The notes: a model not told the origin generated them from the letters alone. Positions 1-8,305 are shown, counted from the stretch's first letter. The stretch: DNA of 16,939 bases from UBA6183 sp964603255 (GCA_964603255.1 CAZRVA010000052.1:1-16939); one strand, 5' to 3'. Numbers and translations: made by a program.

Positions 1-5
1 CATAA

Positions 6-21
6 CTGAAATTTGTTTCAG
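6..21. other. Short perfect hairpin CTGAAA-TTTG-TTTCAG
   Basis: The 6-bp arms CTGAAA (6-11) and TTTCAG (16-21) are exactly complementary around a 4-nt TTTG loop. No T tract follows, so it does not look like a complete terminator. It may be part of an upstream gene's 3' end or an operator. It sits at the window edge, so its context is unknown. Confidence 0.3.
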
Positions 22-66
22 GATGTGAGTTTAATTGAGATCAACTCTTGCATCTTGTTTCTTACA

Positions 67-74
67 TAAATTTG
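67..74 (+). promoter_or_regulatory. Possible Bacteroidota -7 element (TAAATTTG)
   Basis: TAAATTTG matches the TAnnTTTG consensus known for the primary sigma factor of Bacteroidota. No clean TTTG -33 element lies at the usual 19-21 nt spacing; the nearest partial match is a TTG at 48-50, with 16 nt between. If used, the transcript would start near position 80 and have a leader of about 170 nt before the ATG at 249. In AT-rich DNA such a match can easily arise by chance. Confidence 0.22.
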
Positions 75-116
75 AATAGAATTGACTAATACAAAAAATC
101 ATGTATTGTTATAAAA

Positions 117-146
117 GTTTTGTATGTGTTGAGTTTTTTACAAAAC
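117..146. promoter_or_regulatory. Inverted repeat GTTTTGTA / TACAAAAC, candidate operator
   Basis: Arms 117-124 and 139-146 are perfect 8-bp inverted copies with a 14-nt spacer, giving a centre-to-centre distance of 22 nt, about two helical turns. A further half-site TACAAAA lies at 90-96. The position, 100-160 bp upstream of an AraC-family regulator, would suit an autoregulatory site, but AraC-family sites are more often direct repeats. The half-sites are AT-rich and could be chance. Confidence 0.25.
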
Positions 147-248
147 AAAGATTGACGTGTTTCTACCGTAAAAAATAGTAATATTTACACCACATATTGA
201 ATGACGGTTTCGTTATCTAACACCACCAATTTGGTAAGAAAAACAGAA

Positions 249-1007
249 ATGATGTTAACCACCCTATATAAACCCACATCTGCTTTAGAAGAATTTGTAG
301 ACTGTTTTTATTACAATAAGAGTGATAATTATGAATATCATGGACGATGTAATCCAACCATCAACCAAGAATTATTCTTTAATCTGGGCGATCAATTTGA
401 AGTGCAAAATCAGTATGGACAAATAAACCGCCAACGAAATTGGTTAAGCGGTATGCAGTCGGAACCATTAATGGTAAAAACCACTGGAAAACATATTACT
501 GCCGGTGTAATTTTTAAACCCTGGGGCCTTTATGCTGCATTTGGCATTAACGCAAAAGAGCTCTACAACAAAACAACAAATAGCGCAATATTGCACGATT
601 TCAACGATGAGTTGAAAGAAGGAGAAATTTCGGCAACTCACTTTTTTGAATTGGTAGAACACACCCTGATTAAATCACTTAAAAAGAGCAAGATGACTGA
701 AACGATGCACAACATTGTAAGTGATTTAGAACGCGAAGACTTGGCTGTACTTGCTGAAAAATTAAACCGTTCAAAAAAATCAATCATACAATCATTTAAT
801 AAGATGATGGGCGTAAGTCCTAATAAGTTTTACACGCTTAAGTGTGTTTGCGAAACCATCTCTATCATACAAAATAACCCTACCATTAAACTCACCGAAT
901 TGGCCTACAAACAAGGCTTCTACGACCAGGCTCATTTTATACGGGTATTTAAAGCGTATACCGGGTTAACACCAAAAGTCTTTCGTTCCAAAAATACAGC
1001 AGGGTAA
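249..1007 (+). CDS. AraC-family transcriptional regulator
   Basis: A DNA-binding regulator of 252 residues. The C-terminal ~100 residues (about 149-252) carry the two helix-turn-helix units of the AraC/XylS family. The signature is clear in the second: LAYKQGFYDQAHFIRVFKAY followed by GLTPKVFR. The N-terminal ~120 residues resemble the DUF6597-type sensor domain often found in Bacteroidota AraC proteins (start LYKPTSALEEFV, then an acidic/aromatic stretch and a FKPWGLYAAFG segment). The ligand is unknown. I chose the ATG at 249 (or the adjacent one at 252) because family members begin a few residues before the YxP...L..FV motif; an ATG at 201 is also in frame. There is no Shine-Dalgarno, as usual in this phylum. 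The next gene starts 58 bp downstream on the same strand and is the obvious regulatory target or operon partner. Confidence 0.9.
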   Translation: MMLTTLYKPTSALEEFVDCFYYNKSDNYEYHGRCNPTINQELFFNLGDQFEVQNQYGQINRQRNWLSGMQSEPLMVKTTGKHITAGVIFKPWGLYAAFGINAKELYNKTTNSAILHDFNDELKEGEISATHFFELVEHTLIKSLKKSKMTETMHNIVSDLEREDLAVLAEKLNRSKKSIIQSFNKMMGVSPNKFYTLKCVCETISIIQNNPTIKLTELAYKQGFYDQAHFIRVFKAYTGLTPKVFRSKNTAG

Positions 1008-1065
1008 ATATTGTACAATTTTGGATTGCTAAAAATTGGGATTGTTGCAACACAACAAAACCAAC

Positions 1066-1596
1066 ATGATGAGAAAGTTAATTTTATACATTGCAACAAG
1101 TTTGGATGGTTATATCGCCATGCCCAATGACGACCTTAGTTTTCTTTCTATAGTAGAGCAAGAAGGTGAAGACTACGGATACTCAGATTTTGTGAAAACA
1201 ATAGATGCCGTGATTGTTGGTCGTAAAACGTATGACAAGGTTATCTCAATGGGATTTGATTTCCCGCATGCTGATAAAGATGCTTACATCATTACAAGAA
1301 CACCAAGACCTGATATAGGAAACGTAAAATTTTATACCGGGGATATTCCAACACTCGTTAATAAACTTAAATCAGTAAATGGAAAAAATATATTTTGTGA
1401 TGGTGGAGCAGAAATTGTAAACGAACTTTTAAAACACAACCTCATTGATGAGTTTATCATATCGGTGATTCCGGTTTTAGTGGGTAGCGGAATAAAATTA
1501 TTTAATGATGGTCGTCCTGAACAAAAATTGGAACTTCTTTCAACCAAACCGTTCAACAAGGGGTTGGTTCAACTTCATTACAAGCGCATAGTGTAA
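1066..1596 (+). CDS. Dihydrofolate reductase family protein (RibD C-terminal domain type)
   Basis: A single-domain cytoplasmic NAD(P)H-binding reductase of 176 residues, the usual length for stand-alone YyaP/YwjB-like proteins. Visible motifs are SLDGYIA at residues 12-18 (substrate/cofactor strand), VGRKTYD at 51-57, CDGGAEIV at 111-118 (nucleotide-binding Gly-rich turn) and PVLVGSGIKLF at 136-146. These match the RibD C-terminal/DHFR fold. They do not make it a true folate-cycle DHFR or a riboflavin enzyme, and the substrate of these stand-alone members is generally unknown. The tandem ATGATG at 1066/1069 is the best start; a TTG at 1036 would add residues with no family support. It follows the AraC-type gene by 58 bp, so the pair probably forms a small regulator-plus-enzyme unit. 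Transcription should end at the hairpin at 1725-1761. Confidence 0.9.
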   Translation: MMRKLILYIATSLDGYIAMPNDDLSFLSIVEQEGEDYGYSDFVKTIDAVIVGRKTYDKVISMGFDFPHADKDAYIITRTPRPDIGNVKFYTGDIPTLVNKLKSVNGKNIFCDGGAEIVNELLKHNLIDEFIISVIPVLVGSGIKLFNDGRPEQKLELLSTKPFNKGLVQLHYKRIV

Positions 1597-1780
1597 CAGC
1601 ATTAGCAAGTAAAGATTGTTTGTTGGTGTTTCACCGCAAACGATTGCTTCTACCCAGATAGGGCCATAACTACAAAAAGCTCCTACAACCAACTATAATC
1701 CAAAGAAAATTAACTTCATAAAAAAAAAACACCTTCCTGATTTACTCAAGAAGGTGTTTTTGTTTCGTGTAAATTTATAA
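1597..1780. other. Intergenic region between convergent genes
   Basis: This is 184 bp between two stop codons facing each other. Positions 1597-1720 show no ORF, RNA gene or repeat that I can support. The right part carries the bidirectional terminator. Confidence 0.7.
1725..1761. terminator. Bidirectional intrinsic terminator
   Basis: A 12-bp perfect inverted repeat, AAAAACACCTTC (1725-1736) and GAAGGTGTTTTT (1750-1761), closes a 13-nt loop. The A run on the left and the T run on the right are part of the stem, so on either strand the hairpin ends in U residues. It lies between the stop of the reductase (+) at 1596 and the stop of the OmpA gene (-) at 1781, where one terminator can serve both convergent units. 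Confidence 0.88.
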
Positions 1781-2479
1781 TTACTGAATAATTACCTCAA
1801 CCCTGCGGCACCATTTGGCTGTTTGTACATTGTACACCTCGTTGTTGTTGCAATTAATATTGGTTGAAACTTTATGACGGATTCTAAACCCATTTACTAC
1901 TTTAACAATTGAACCACATCTGTTGGCTGCTAGTTCTTTATTGTGTTTTTCTGTTCCCATCCAATCGGTGTAACCATTTACTTTTACCACAATGGCCTTT
2001 TGCGAACTTAAAAACCTGCGTAACTCGGCACGTTGGTCTTTGGTTAAACCAAACCTATCAAATGGAAAATACAAGTTTAATTGTTTATCACCTACCCTAT
2101 GAAACGCCACCCCACGTGCAACATCGGCAATCATGCTATCTTGTATTTGGCGAAGTTTAGGTGTCCCGTTGGTGTATGCACCTTCATTAAGTAACTTCTC
2201 TAAATTAGCAAACTGCTCCTTTAAATCGTTTATTTCTTGTTGCTGTTTATTTAAAGTTGTACTTATCGAGTCGAAAAAAAACTGAACACCCGGATCTTTT
2301 TTCACCTGCTCTTCCAACAACTTATCGGCCATGTATTTATTAAGCTTCTCGCGCATTTCAAGCGCTTGTTGCCTAATTTCGGCACTGCTGCTATCGCGTT
2401 TGGTTTGAGCTTGTGTATTACTCAACCCCAAAAGCAAAAGCCCAATACCTAGTATATATTTAAAGGTTTTACTTGTCAT
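1781..2479 (-). CDS. OmpA-family protein with N-terminal coiled coil
   Basis: Probable periplasmic or outer-membrane-associated peptidoglycan-binding protein of 232 residues. A signal peptide (residues 1-25, hydrophobic ILGIGLLLLGL then NTQAQ) is followed by a heptad-like, Glu/Lys/Gln-rich region (about 31-98) likely to form a coiled coil. An OmpA-like domain fills about 130-232. GYTD at 169-172 and Arg187 in AANRCG are the positions that bind diaminopimelate in the OmpA family, and RRVEVII near the end is the usual last strand. It is too short for PorE-type T9SS proteins, which also carry TPR and other domains. The ATG at 2479 overlaps the end of the PorP/SprF gene by 11 bp, suggesting translational coupling; a TTG at 2491 would add four residues. 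Last gene of the operon. Its inferred role is to anchor the secreted adhesin/SprF-like complex to the cell wall. Confidence 0.88.
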   Translation of the reverse strand: MTSKTFKYILGIGLLLLGLSNTQAQTKRDSSSAEIRQQALEMREKLNKYMADKLLEEQVKKDPGVQFFFDSISTTLNKQQQEINDLKEQFANLEKLLNEGAYTNGTPKLRQIQDSMIADVARGVAFHRVGDKQLNLYFPFDRFGLTKDQRAELRRFLSSQKAIVVKVNGYTDWMGTEKHNKELAANRCGSIVKVVNGFRIRHKVSTNINCNNNEVYNVQTAKWCRRVEVIIQ

Positions 2480-3611
2480 TGTATTTGGCAATTAACAATT
2501 CAATATTGGTTTGCAATTCCTTAATTTTTTTAAGTTGATCGATGTTTTCTATTTTGTATTTGGTTAAAATCTTTTCCAAATCTCTATTCAACTTAGTCAT
2601 TTCATTTTTAACATTAACCAAACCAGGATTGGTTTTTTCAATGTTAATTAATGCATTGATTTTATTGTTAACCTTATCAATTTGATCTTGAATAACCTGC
2701 TCATTTACCACCTCTGGGGTTTTTACCCTACGCTCTGGTTTACGGAAGTTGAAGGCAATTGCAATTTCGTTAGATGCTGGAGCAAGTTTATTATAGTTAC
2801 CTGTATGGTGATAATAGTTATAAGCCACCATTACATTTTTAAAGTTAAATCCTAAACCAGCAACCACCGAACCATGTGTGCGGTATCCTGTTGTAACCGA
2901 TACCACATCATTCCAATTTGCACTTACCAATACATCAATTAATTTAGGTGCTGTTACAAAGTTGTAATAGTTTACAATTGGTTTTAAACGGTACTCTGCA
3001 TTCTCATCCAAATTAAAGGTGTAATTGGCTCCGGCAATAAAAAATCCGTTTAAACTTTGTGATCCTGTTAGCATCATTGGCGATGAACCATAAACCTCAA
3101 GCTGCTTTTTATAACGATAAATAAAACCTGCTCCACCAGTTACAAGTACTTTATTTAGCGTGTTGTTATTTAAAGTTTGATCAGCTAAATCAACCTGTGA
3201 TGATAAAAAGTCGTTGTTTAAATTGGTTTGCATAAAGCCCAAACTTAAACCCAAATTTAAATTATGATTATTGGTTAAACGCACCAATTTGCTATAACTG
3301 CCTTCAAAGTTTACTGTTTGAAAAGCACCACTCCATTGGCTAATGGCTTTTACGCCCAATCCTCCAGAGTTGTTTGCAAATGGAGAGTGAAACCCAAAGT
3401 TAATTACACGTGGTGATGATGAAATACCGCCTACCAATGTTTTGGCATTAAATATGGCATGCATACCATCGTTGCTTCCGGCTAAAGCTGGGTTGCTTAA
3501 AAACGGATTAACCAATTGGGTGTAAAAATTAGCGCGATCTTGTGCTTGCACTGATGTGCTTAAAATTGCGCCTGCTATAATTGTTGTATATATTTTTTTA
3601 AACGATTTCAT
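2469..3611 (-). CDS. PorP/SprF-family T9SS outer-membrane protein with C-terminal coiled-coil extension
   Basis: A 380-residue protein of the PorP/SprF family, predicted outer-membrane beta-barrels linked to the type IX secretion system. Residues 1-23 form a signal peptide (MKSFKKIYTT..., cut near SVQA). The mature start DRANFYTQLVNPFLSNPALAGS is the family hallmark, and the following ~270 residues alternate in barrel-like fashion, ending near IAFNFRKPERR. The last ~86 residues (295-380) are not barrel. They are Lys/Glu/Ile/Leu/Asn-rich with heptad spacing and look like a periplasmic coiled coil, which makes this protein longer than a typical PorP/SprF protein. It lies directly after the type B (CHU_C) cadherin gene; SprF-like proteins are known to be needed for secretion of neighbouring type B cargo. 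It begins with ATG at 3611, preceded by a strong Shine-Dalgarno. Confidence 0.92.
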   Translation of the reverse strand: MKSFKKIYTTIIAGAILSTSVQAQDRANFYTQLVNPFLSNPALAGSNDGMHAIFNAKTLVGGISSSPRVINFGFHSPFANNSGGLGVKAISQWSGAFQTVNFEGSYSKLVRLTNNHNLNLGLSLGFMQTNLNNDFLSSQVDLADQTLNNNTLNKVLVTGGAGFIYRYKKQLEVYGSSPMMLTGSQSLNGFFIAGANYTFNLDENAEYRLKPIVNYYNFVTAPKLIDVLVSANWNDVVSVTTGYRTHGSVVAGLGFNFKNVMVAYNYYHHTGNYNKLAPASNEIAIAFNFRKPERRVKTPEVVNEQVIQDQIDKVNNKINALINIEKTNPGLVNVKNEMTKLNRDLEKILTKYKIENIDQLKKIKELQTNIELLIAKYNDK

Positions 3612-3619
3612 GATTGTTT

Positions 3620-3626
3620 CTCCTCC
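3620..3626 (-). promoter_or_regulatory. Strong Shine-Dalgarno (GGAGGAG) of the PorP/SprF gene
   Basis: GGAGGAG on the minus strand sits 8 nt before the ATG at 3611 and 2 nt after the stop codon of the cadherin gene. Shine-Dalgarno sequences are weak or absent at the other starts in this window, as expected in Bacteroidota, so this one stands out. It confirms the ATG at 3611 as the start. Confidence 0.7.
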
Positions 3627-3628
3627 AA

Positions 3629-6600
3629 TTATTGATTAACAATGTTTAAGGCACCTTTAAATTTATCGCCTGTTTTGCTATTGCTAAACACATAGAAATA
3701 AACGCCTGTAGGTAATTGTTTGCCTTTATAAGTACCATCCCAATTGTTTTGGTAGTTGTTGGCTATGCTAAATACTTCCATGCCACTTTCGTTGTAAATG
3801 GTTAAACTGTAATCAACATATAACTGAGGGTTATCTATGGTAAAGAAATCATTGGACCCATCATTGTTTGGCGACATGTAGTTGTTAACCGGTAAGTCTT
3901 GTTTGGTTTCAATGGCATCCGATACATTAACAGTAATGGTTGCAGTATCGTACAATGGTAAGTTTTGTAAATCGGTTACAATTACGCTGAAAGTAATTTG
4001 TTTGCCTTTCTCGTAATCTAACTTTTGAATATTGGTTAAGTTACCTGTTGTTGAATCAACACTAAAGAACTCGCTGCCACCCATTATGCTGTACACTAAG
4101 TTTGCGCCTGCATCCGGGCTGCTTGAGTTAATAGTACCTAATACTTTACCTACTGCATCATTCTCTGATACGCTAAACACTTGGTTGGTTATGGTTGGTT
4201 TTTCACTTACATCAACAATGTTAATTACAAATACACTTTCAATAGCTTCACCACCATTATCGGTTGATGCAACACGTACCGAATAGCTGTTTTTGTTTTC
4301 GAAGTTTGCACTAAAATTACTTCTTAAGGTACTGCCTTCAATAATAAACAACGCGTTGTCTGTGCTTCCTGCGCCCGTTACTAAACTGTAGTTATGTAAA
4401 TCGCCTGCATCAACATCTGTAGTTGTTAATACGCCTACTTCGGTTAATGCTTGTTTGTTTTCTTGTAAGGTGTTGTTTGATAAAGTTAATGCAGTTGGTG
4501 CATCATTTTCATCAGTTACACTAATACCAAAAACTCTTTCAAAACTTGCATTGGTAACATCAGTAACCCTAACCCTGATACTGTAATTACGTTTAACTTC
4601 AAAATTAAATGAAGCGTTGGTTAACAACGAGTCGTTTGATATTTTGAAGCTACCATTATCAACCCCTCCTGCACCACCAATTAAGGTGTAAGTAAAGTTT
4701 GCAAATTGATCCGCATCTATTGCATTAAATGTACCTACATACTCATCAACTGGTTTGTTTTCGCCAACTTGGTTGTTTCCTAGTTCTAATGCGGTTGGTG
4801 CATCAACACTATCTTTAATATTAATGATAAACTGTTTACTGAATGAAGATCCGGCTGCATCAGTAGCAGTTAATACTACGATGTAGAAATTTTTGGTCTC
4901 GTAATCGAAAGTAGTATTGGTACGTAACTCATTTCCTATAATAAAGAAGTTGCTGTTGTTATTTCCTGTTACGTTTGCAAAGTTGTATAAGAAAGCATCG
5001 TTTGCGTCTTGATCTATTGTATTTATGTCGCAAACCTTGCTTGATATAGGTAAGTTCTCTGCTATTACATTTGTACTTAATACAATATTGGTTGGTGCGT
5101 CATTGCTATCAGAAACTAAAATGGTAAACACTTTATCTGTTGAACCACCATTACCATCATTACTTTGTACACGAATACTATAAACGTTTTTAGTTTCGTA
5201 ATTGAATATACGGTTTGAACGAAGTTCGTTACCAATAATAATAAAAGAAGTGTTATCGCTATCTCCTGCTCCTGCTACAAACGAATAATTAAATGTATTT
5301 GATGCATCTTGGTCGGTAGTTGAGAAACTACCAATTAAACTTCTTGTTAACCTATTTTCTGTGATTTCATTTGCTGATAATGAAATGTTGGTTGGTTCAT
5401 CATTAGCATTGTTAATGGTAATTTCAAATTGTTTATCAAACCCTAAACCACCGTTATCTGTAGTTCTTAATCTAATACTGTAGCTCGATTTAGCTTCAAA
5501 GTTAAACGAGGTGGCAGTTAATAAACTATCGTTACGTACAATAAAGCTGTTGTTATTGGTTGAACCGTTTCCACTAACCAACGAATAAGTAAAGGTATTG
5601 TTTACATCAGCATCTGTGCTATAAATCATACCAACAAAAGCATTTGCAGGCAGGTTTTCGCTAACGGTATTATTGCTTAACACCACATTAGTTGGAGCAT
5701 CATTACTATCGGTAACGTTAATTACAAATTGTTTACTGTATGTTGCAAATCCATCGCTTGTTTGGATATAAACGGTATAAACCTGTTTGCCCTCAAAATC
5801 AAAGTTGGTGTTGGTGCGTATTTGGTCGCCATTAATGTAGAATGCGTTGTTATCATTACCTGTTACATTAGCAAAAGAGTAGGTAAACAAATCACCTGCA
5901 TCTTGATCGGTGGTTGATAATACACCAACAACTGAATTTACTGGACGATTCTCAACCAAAATATTGTTGCTTAATGCAATGTTGGTTGGTGCATCGTTTG
6001 CATTTAATACAAAAACGGTGAATGTATCTGCAAATGTTCCACCGTTTCCATCATTGGTTTGAATACGAATTTTAAAGCTTGTATTTTGCTCAAAGTTAAA
6101 ACTTGCACTTGAACGCAACTGGTTGCCTACAATGTTAAATAAGTTATTGTTATCAGCGCCTAAACCACCAACTAACGAGTATGAATGATTTTGGCTTGCA
6201 TCTGCATCAACCGTGCTAATGTTAGCAACTACAGTACCTGCAGGCATATTCTCGTTTATTGAGTTTGTATTTAAACTAAGTCCTGTTGGTGCATCATTAC
6301 TATCACTTACCATTATGGTAAATACTTTTTGAAAACTTAAGTTGCTATTGTCTGTGGTTTGAACACGAATAGAGAATGAACTTTTTTGCTCAAAATCTAA
6401 AGTGGTCGCAGTATATAAACTATCGTTGCTAATTCTAAAGTTTGGATTGTCGATACTACCTACACCTGTTGCCAAACCATAAGTAAATGTAGTGTTTGCA
6501 TCAGCATCACTGCTACTAAATGTACCAATAAATGCTCCGGCTGGTCTGTTTTCTCTGATGGTATTAAAACTTAATGCAACATCTGTTGGCGCATCGTTTT

Positions 6601-8285
6601 GGTTGCGTACAAATATTTGAACCAATTTGGTAAATGATGCACTTGGACCAGTGCTAGCTGTAATGTACACCGTGTAAACGCTCTTAGCTTCAAAGTCGAA
6701 TTGTGCATTGCTGCGTATTTGATTACCCACCAGAACAAAACTGCTGTTATCGTTGCCCGATATGCTGTTATCAAAACTAAATGTATAAGAAACTGCCGGA
6801 TCTTGACTAACTCCGTTAATTGTACCAATTAAAGTATTTGCAGGTAAGTTCTCATTAATGGTATCGTTGGTTATGGTGATGTTGGTTGGTGCATCAATAA
6901 CATCTGTTACGTTAATGGTAAATACTTTTTCAAAATATGAACCTCCGTTATCCGTAGTACGAATTCTTACTGAATATGAATTTTTAGTTTCAAAATCGAA
7001 TGACACAGAAGAACGTAACGTATTGCCGGAAATGTTAAAGCTGTTATTATCTGTGCTACCTGTTCCGCTTACTAATGAATAAATAAACGTATTTGCTACA
7101 TCTTGATCTGCTGTAGAAAGAGTACCTACGGTTGAGTTAGAGGGTAAGTTCTCTGCAATTTGGTTTGATGTGATATTAATATCCGTAGGAGTATCGTTAG
7201 CATTTAAAATGTTAATGGTAAATGTCTGTTGGAAAGTACCTCCATTGCCATCGTTTGCCGCAATCCTGATGCTTTGNNNNNNNNNNNNNNNNNNNNNNNN
7301 NNNNNNNNNNNNNNNNNNNNNNNNNNNNNNNNNNNNNNNNNNNNNNNNNNNNNNNNNNNNNNNNNNNNNNNNNNNNCTTAACCTCGTAATTAAATACTGC
7401 AGAAGTTCTTAAATTAGTTCCATTAATATTAAAGCTTGCGTTATCAGTACTACCTGTTCCGCTCACTAATGTATAAGTATAGGTATCACTCAAATCATTA
7501 TCCAAAACAGAAAAAGATCCTACCACTGTTAATGCTGCACTATTTTCATTTACTGTTGAGTCGCTGATAAAAATCTCTGAAGGAGCAGTGTTTACATCGT
7601 TTACCGTGATAGTATACGTTTGCTCATAAAAGCAGCCATTAGCATCTGTACTTCTCACTCTAATGCTGTGGCTCGATTTCGTAGTGAAGTTTAAAACTGT
7701 ATTGGTACGCAACGTGTTTCCTGATATGTTAAAGTTCGCATTATCATTGCTGCCAGTGCCACTTACTAATGTGTATGTAAATGTTTCGGCTGCATCAATA
7801 TCTGTTGTTGTAAAAGTTCCTACACTTGTATTAACCGGTTGACCTTCATTTACCGAGTTGTTTGATAATTGAATGGCGGTTGGTGCATTGTTGCTTTTAA
7901 TTTCGTAAGGTGATACACTTGATCCATAATTAGCATTATCCTGAAATGCGACTGTTACACGTGCATCGTAAACAGAATCATTCGCAGGATTGTACATTTT
8001 AAATGTAACCGTTTCGCCAGATACAGCATTGCTGTATACTATCATACCCGCAACAAATCTTCCGTTATTTACATTACTTGTTAGTGCTGTTCCTCTTAAT
8101 TCTGTTCCTACAAACGCACCAACTCTTACACTTGGACTAGTTAACTCGGTGCAGTTTATATTTACCACTGCAACTACAGACATGCTGTACTGATATGATG
8201 CAGGGTTGACCGTCCATGTTGGGGCTAACGCGCTCACACTATTGATAAAAAATAGTGTGATAACGCCTAATATTAAACTTCTCAT
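3629..8285 (-). CDS. Cadherin-repeat surface protein with type B T9SS sorting domain (interrupted by assembly gap)
   Basis: A large secreted adhesin-like protein. The 5' part (8285-7377, 303 codons) and the 3' part (7276-3629, 1215 codons) are one gene; reading frame and repeat unit both continue across the N run once its length is a multiple of three. Order: signal peptide (MRSLILGVITLFFINSVSA), an unnamed W...MSV...GAFV module (about 8226-7890), at least 13 cadherin-like repeats of about 100 residues (7889-3920), then a gliding-motility-associated type B C-terminal domain (about 3885-3632: MSPNNDGSNDFF, NNWDGTYKGKQLPTGVYFY). Repeats show the cadherin calcium-site pattern ENxP ... DxD ... 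F(D/N)FE ... DxNDAPT; the last one has the classical FSVDSTTGNLT...LDYE form. The ATG at 8285 lies 20 bp after the stop of the upstream giant gene, and the PorP/SprF gene follows 17 bp later. Predicted to be exported by Sec and the T9SS and held on the cell surface, probably needing calcium to be rigid. Confidence 0.9.
3632..3885 (-). other. Type B T9SS C-terminal sorting domain (CHU_C / gliding motility-associated C-terminal domain)
   Basis: The last ~85 residues of the cadherin protein begin with NYMSPNNDGSNDFFTI and contain LTIYNESGMEVF, NNWDGTYKGKQLPTGVYFY and a final GALNIVNQ. These are the hallmarks of the type B sorting domain that targets proteins such as SprB to the T9SS. Known biology: type B cargo depends on an SprF-like partner, usually encoded next door, as here. 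Confidence 0.9.
4205..6895 (-). repeat. Higher-order repeat: three copies of a three-unit (A-B-C) block
   Basis: Within the cadherin array, units fall into three alternating types. A units (from 6895, 5995, 5101) share SGNDN/TGNDN and Y-V-rich strands such as VYTVYI, with no DNGG. B units (6595, 5701, 4804) share DAD..., G.GS.DN and NDSL.T. C units (6295, 5401, 4504) share IxGNxLRS or a close variant and DGNGG/DNGG. The blocks are 900, 894 and 897 nt, each in the same A-B-C order. This is what duplication of a three-domain segment would leave. Confidence 0.7.
7277..7376. other. Assembly gap (100 N) inside the cadherin array
   Basis: Exactly 100 Ns, a common placeholder length. The flanks, ...FNYEVK on the 5' coding side and QSIRI... 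on the 3' side, fall at adjacent points of the same repeat unit. The visible part of that unit is 294 nt against the usual 300. Confidence 0.95.
7890..8226 (-). other. Unnamed W...MSV...GAFV..E.RG module, copy 1 (N-terminus of cadherin protein)
   Basis: About 110 residues directly after the signal peptide: PTWTVNPASYQYSMSVVAVV, then VRVGAFVGTELRG, then VTFKMYNPANDSVYDA and a closing NYGSSVSPYEI. The same pattern occurs twice in the neighbouring giant protein (8610-8938 and 9510-9855). I do not recognise a named family. It is predicted to be all-beta and extracellular. Confidence 0.65.
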
Positions 8286-8305
8286 TCTTTAATTTGGGTT
8301 TGGGC

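Larger units (their letters stand above)
1..248. other. 5' non-coding region upstream of the AraC-type gene
   Basis: I see no convincing gene here. The stretch is very AT-rich and holds a short hairpin (6-21), a possible Bacteroidota -7 element (67-74) and a set of TACAAAA/TTTTGTA half-sites (90-146), annotated separately. An in-frame ATG at 201 could extend the downstream AraC-type gene by 16 residues, but those residues match nothing in the family and the ATG pair at 249/252 fits better. Confidence 0.6.
3920..7889 (-). repeat. Tandem cadherin-like repeat array, at least 13 units of about 300 nt
   Basis: Taking the D (or equivalent) of the DAPT motif as the unit start, units begin at 7889, 7589, (gap), 7195, 6895, 6595, 6295, 5995, 5701, 5401, 5101, 4804, 4504 and 4204. 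Spacing is 300 nt except for 294 (5995 to 5701) and 297 (5101 to 4804). Consensus features are NDAPTxIxLSNN, ENxP, VGxxxTxDxD, TFTYSL, DNxxFxI, LRT, F(D/N)FExK, YSIRVRTxDNGG and F.I.V.D. The last unit (4204 onward) is the most divergent and most like classical cadherins. Confidence 0.9.

Noticed and set aside
1036..1068. TTG start for the reductase gene
   Set aside because: It adds ten residues without family support; the ATGATG at 1066 gives the canonical MRKLILYIATSLDGYIA start.
1066..1596. Trimethoprim-resistance type DHFR (dfr)
   Set aside because: The motifs are of the RibD C-terminal/YyaP type, not those of folate DHFR; the chromosomal setting shows no integron or mobile element.
1781..2479. 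Assignment as the T9SS core component PorE
   Set aside because: PorE-type proteins are much longer and carry TPR and carboxypeptidase-regulatory domains besides the OmpA domain; this protein has only a coiled coil and an OmpA domain.
4032..6828. Several 60-85 codon ORFs antisense to, or in another frame of, the cadherin repeats
   Set aside because: They recur at the repeat period and arise from the repeated codon pattern. They have no family features and lie wholly inside a clear gene.
7170..7412. Open frames reading through the N run on both strands
   Set aside because: They depend on the arbitrary 100-N length. The minus-strand residues after the gap in that frame (KHQDCGKRWQ...) are out of frame, whereas the neighbouring frame gives a perfect cadherin repeat (QSIRI, DGNGG).
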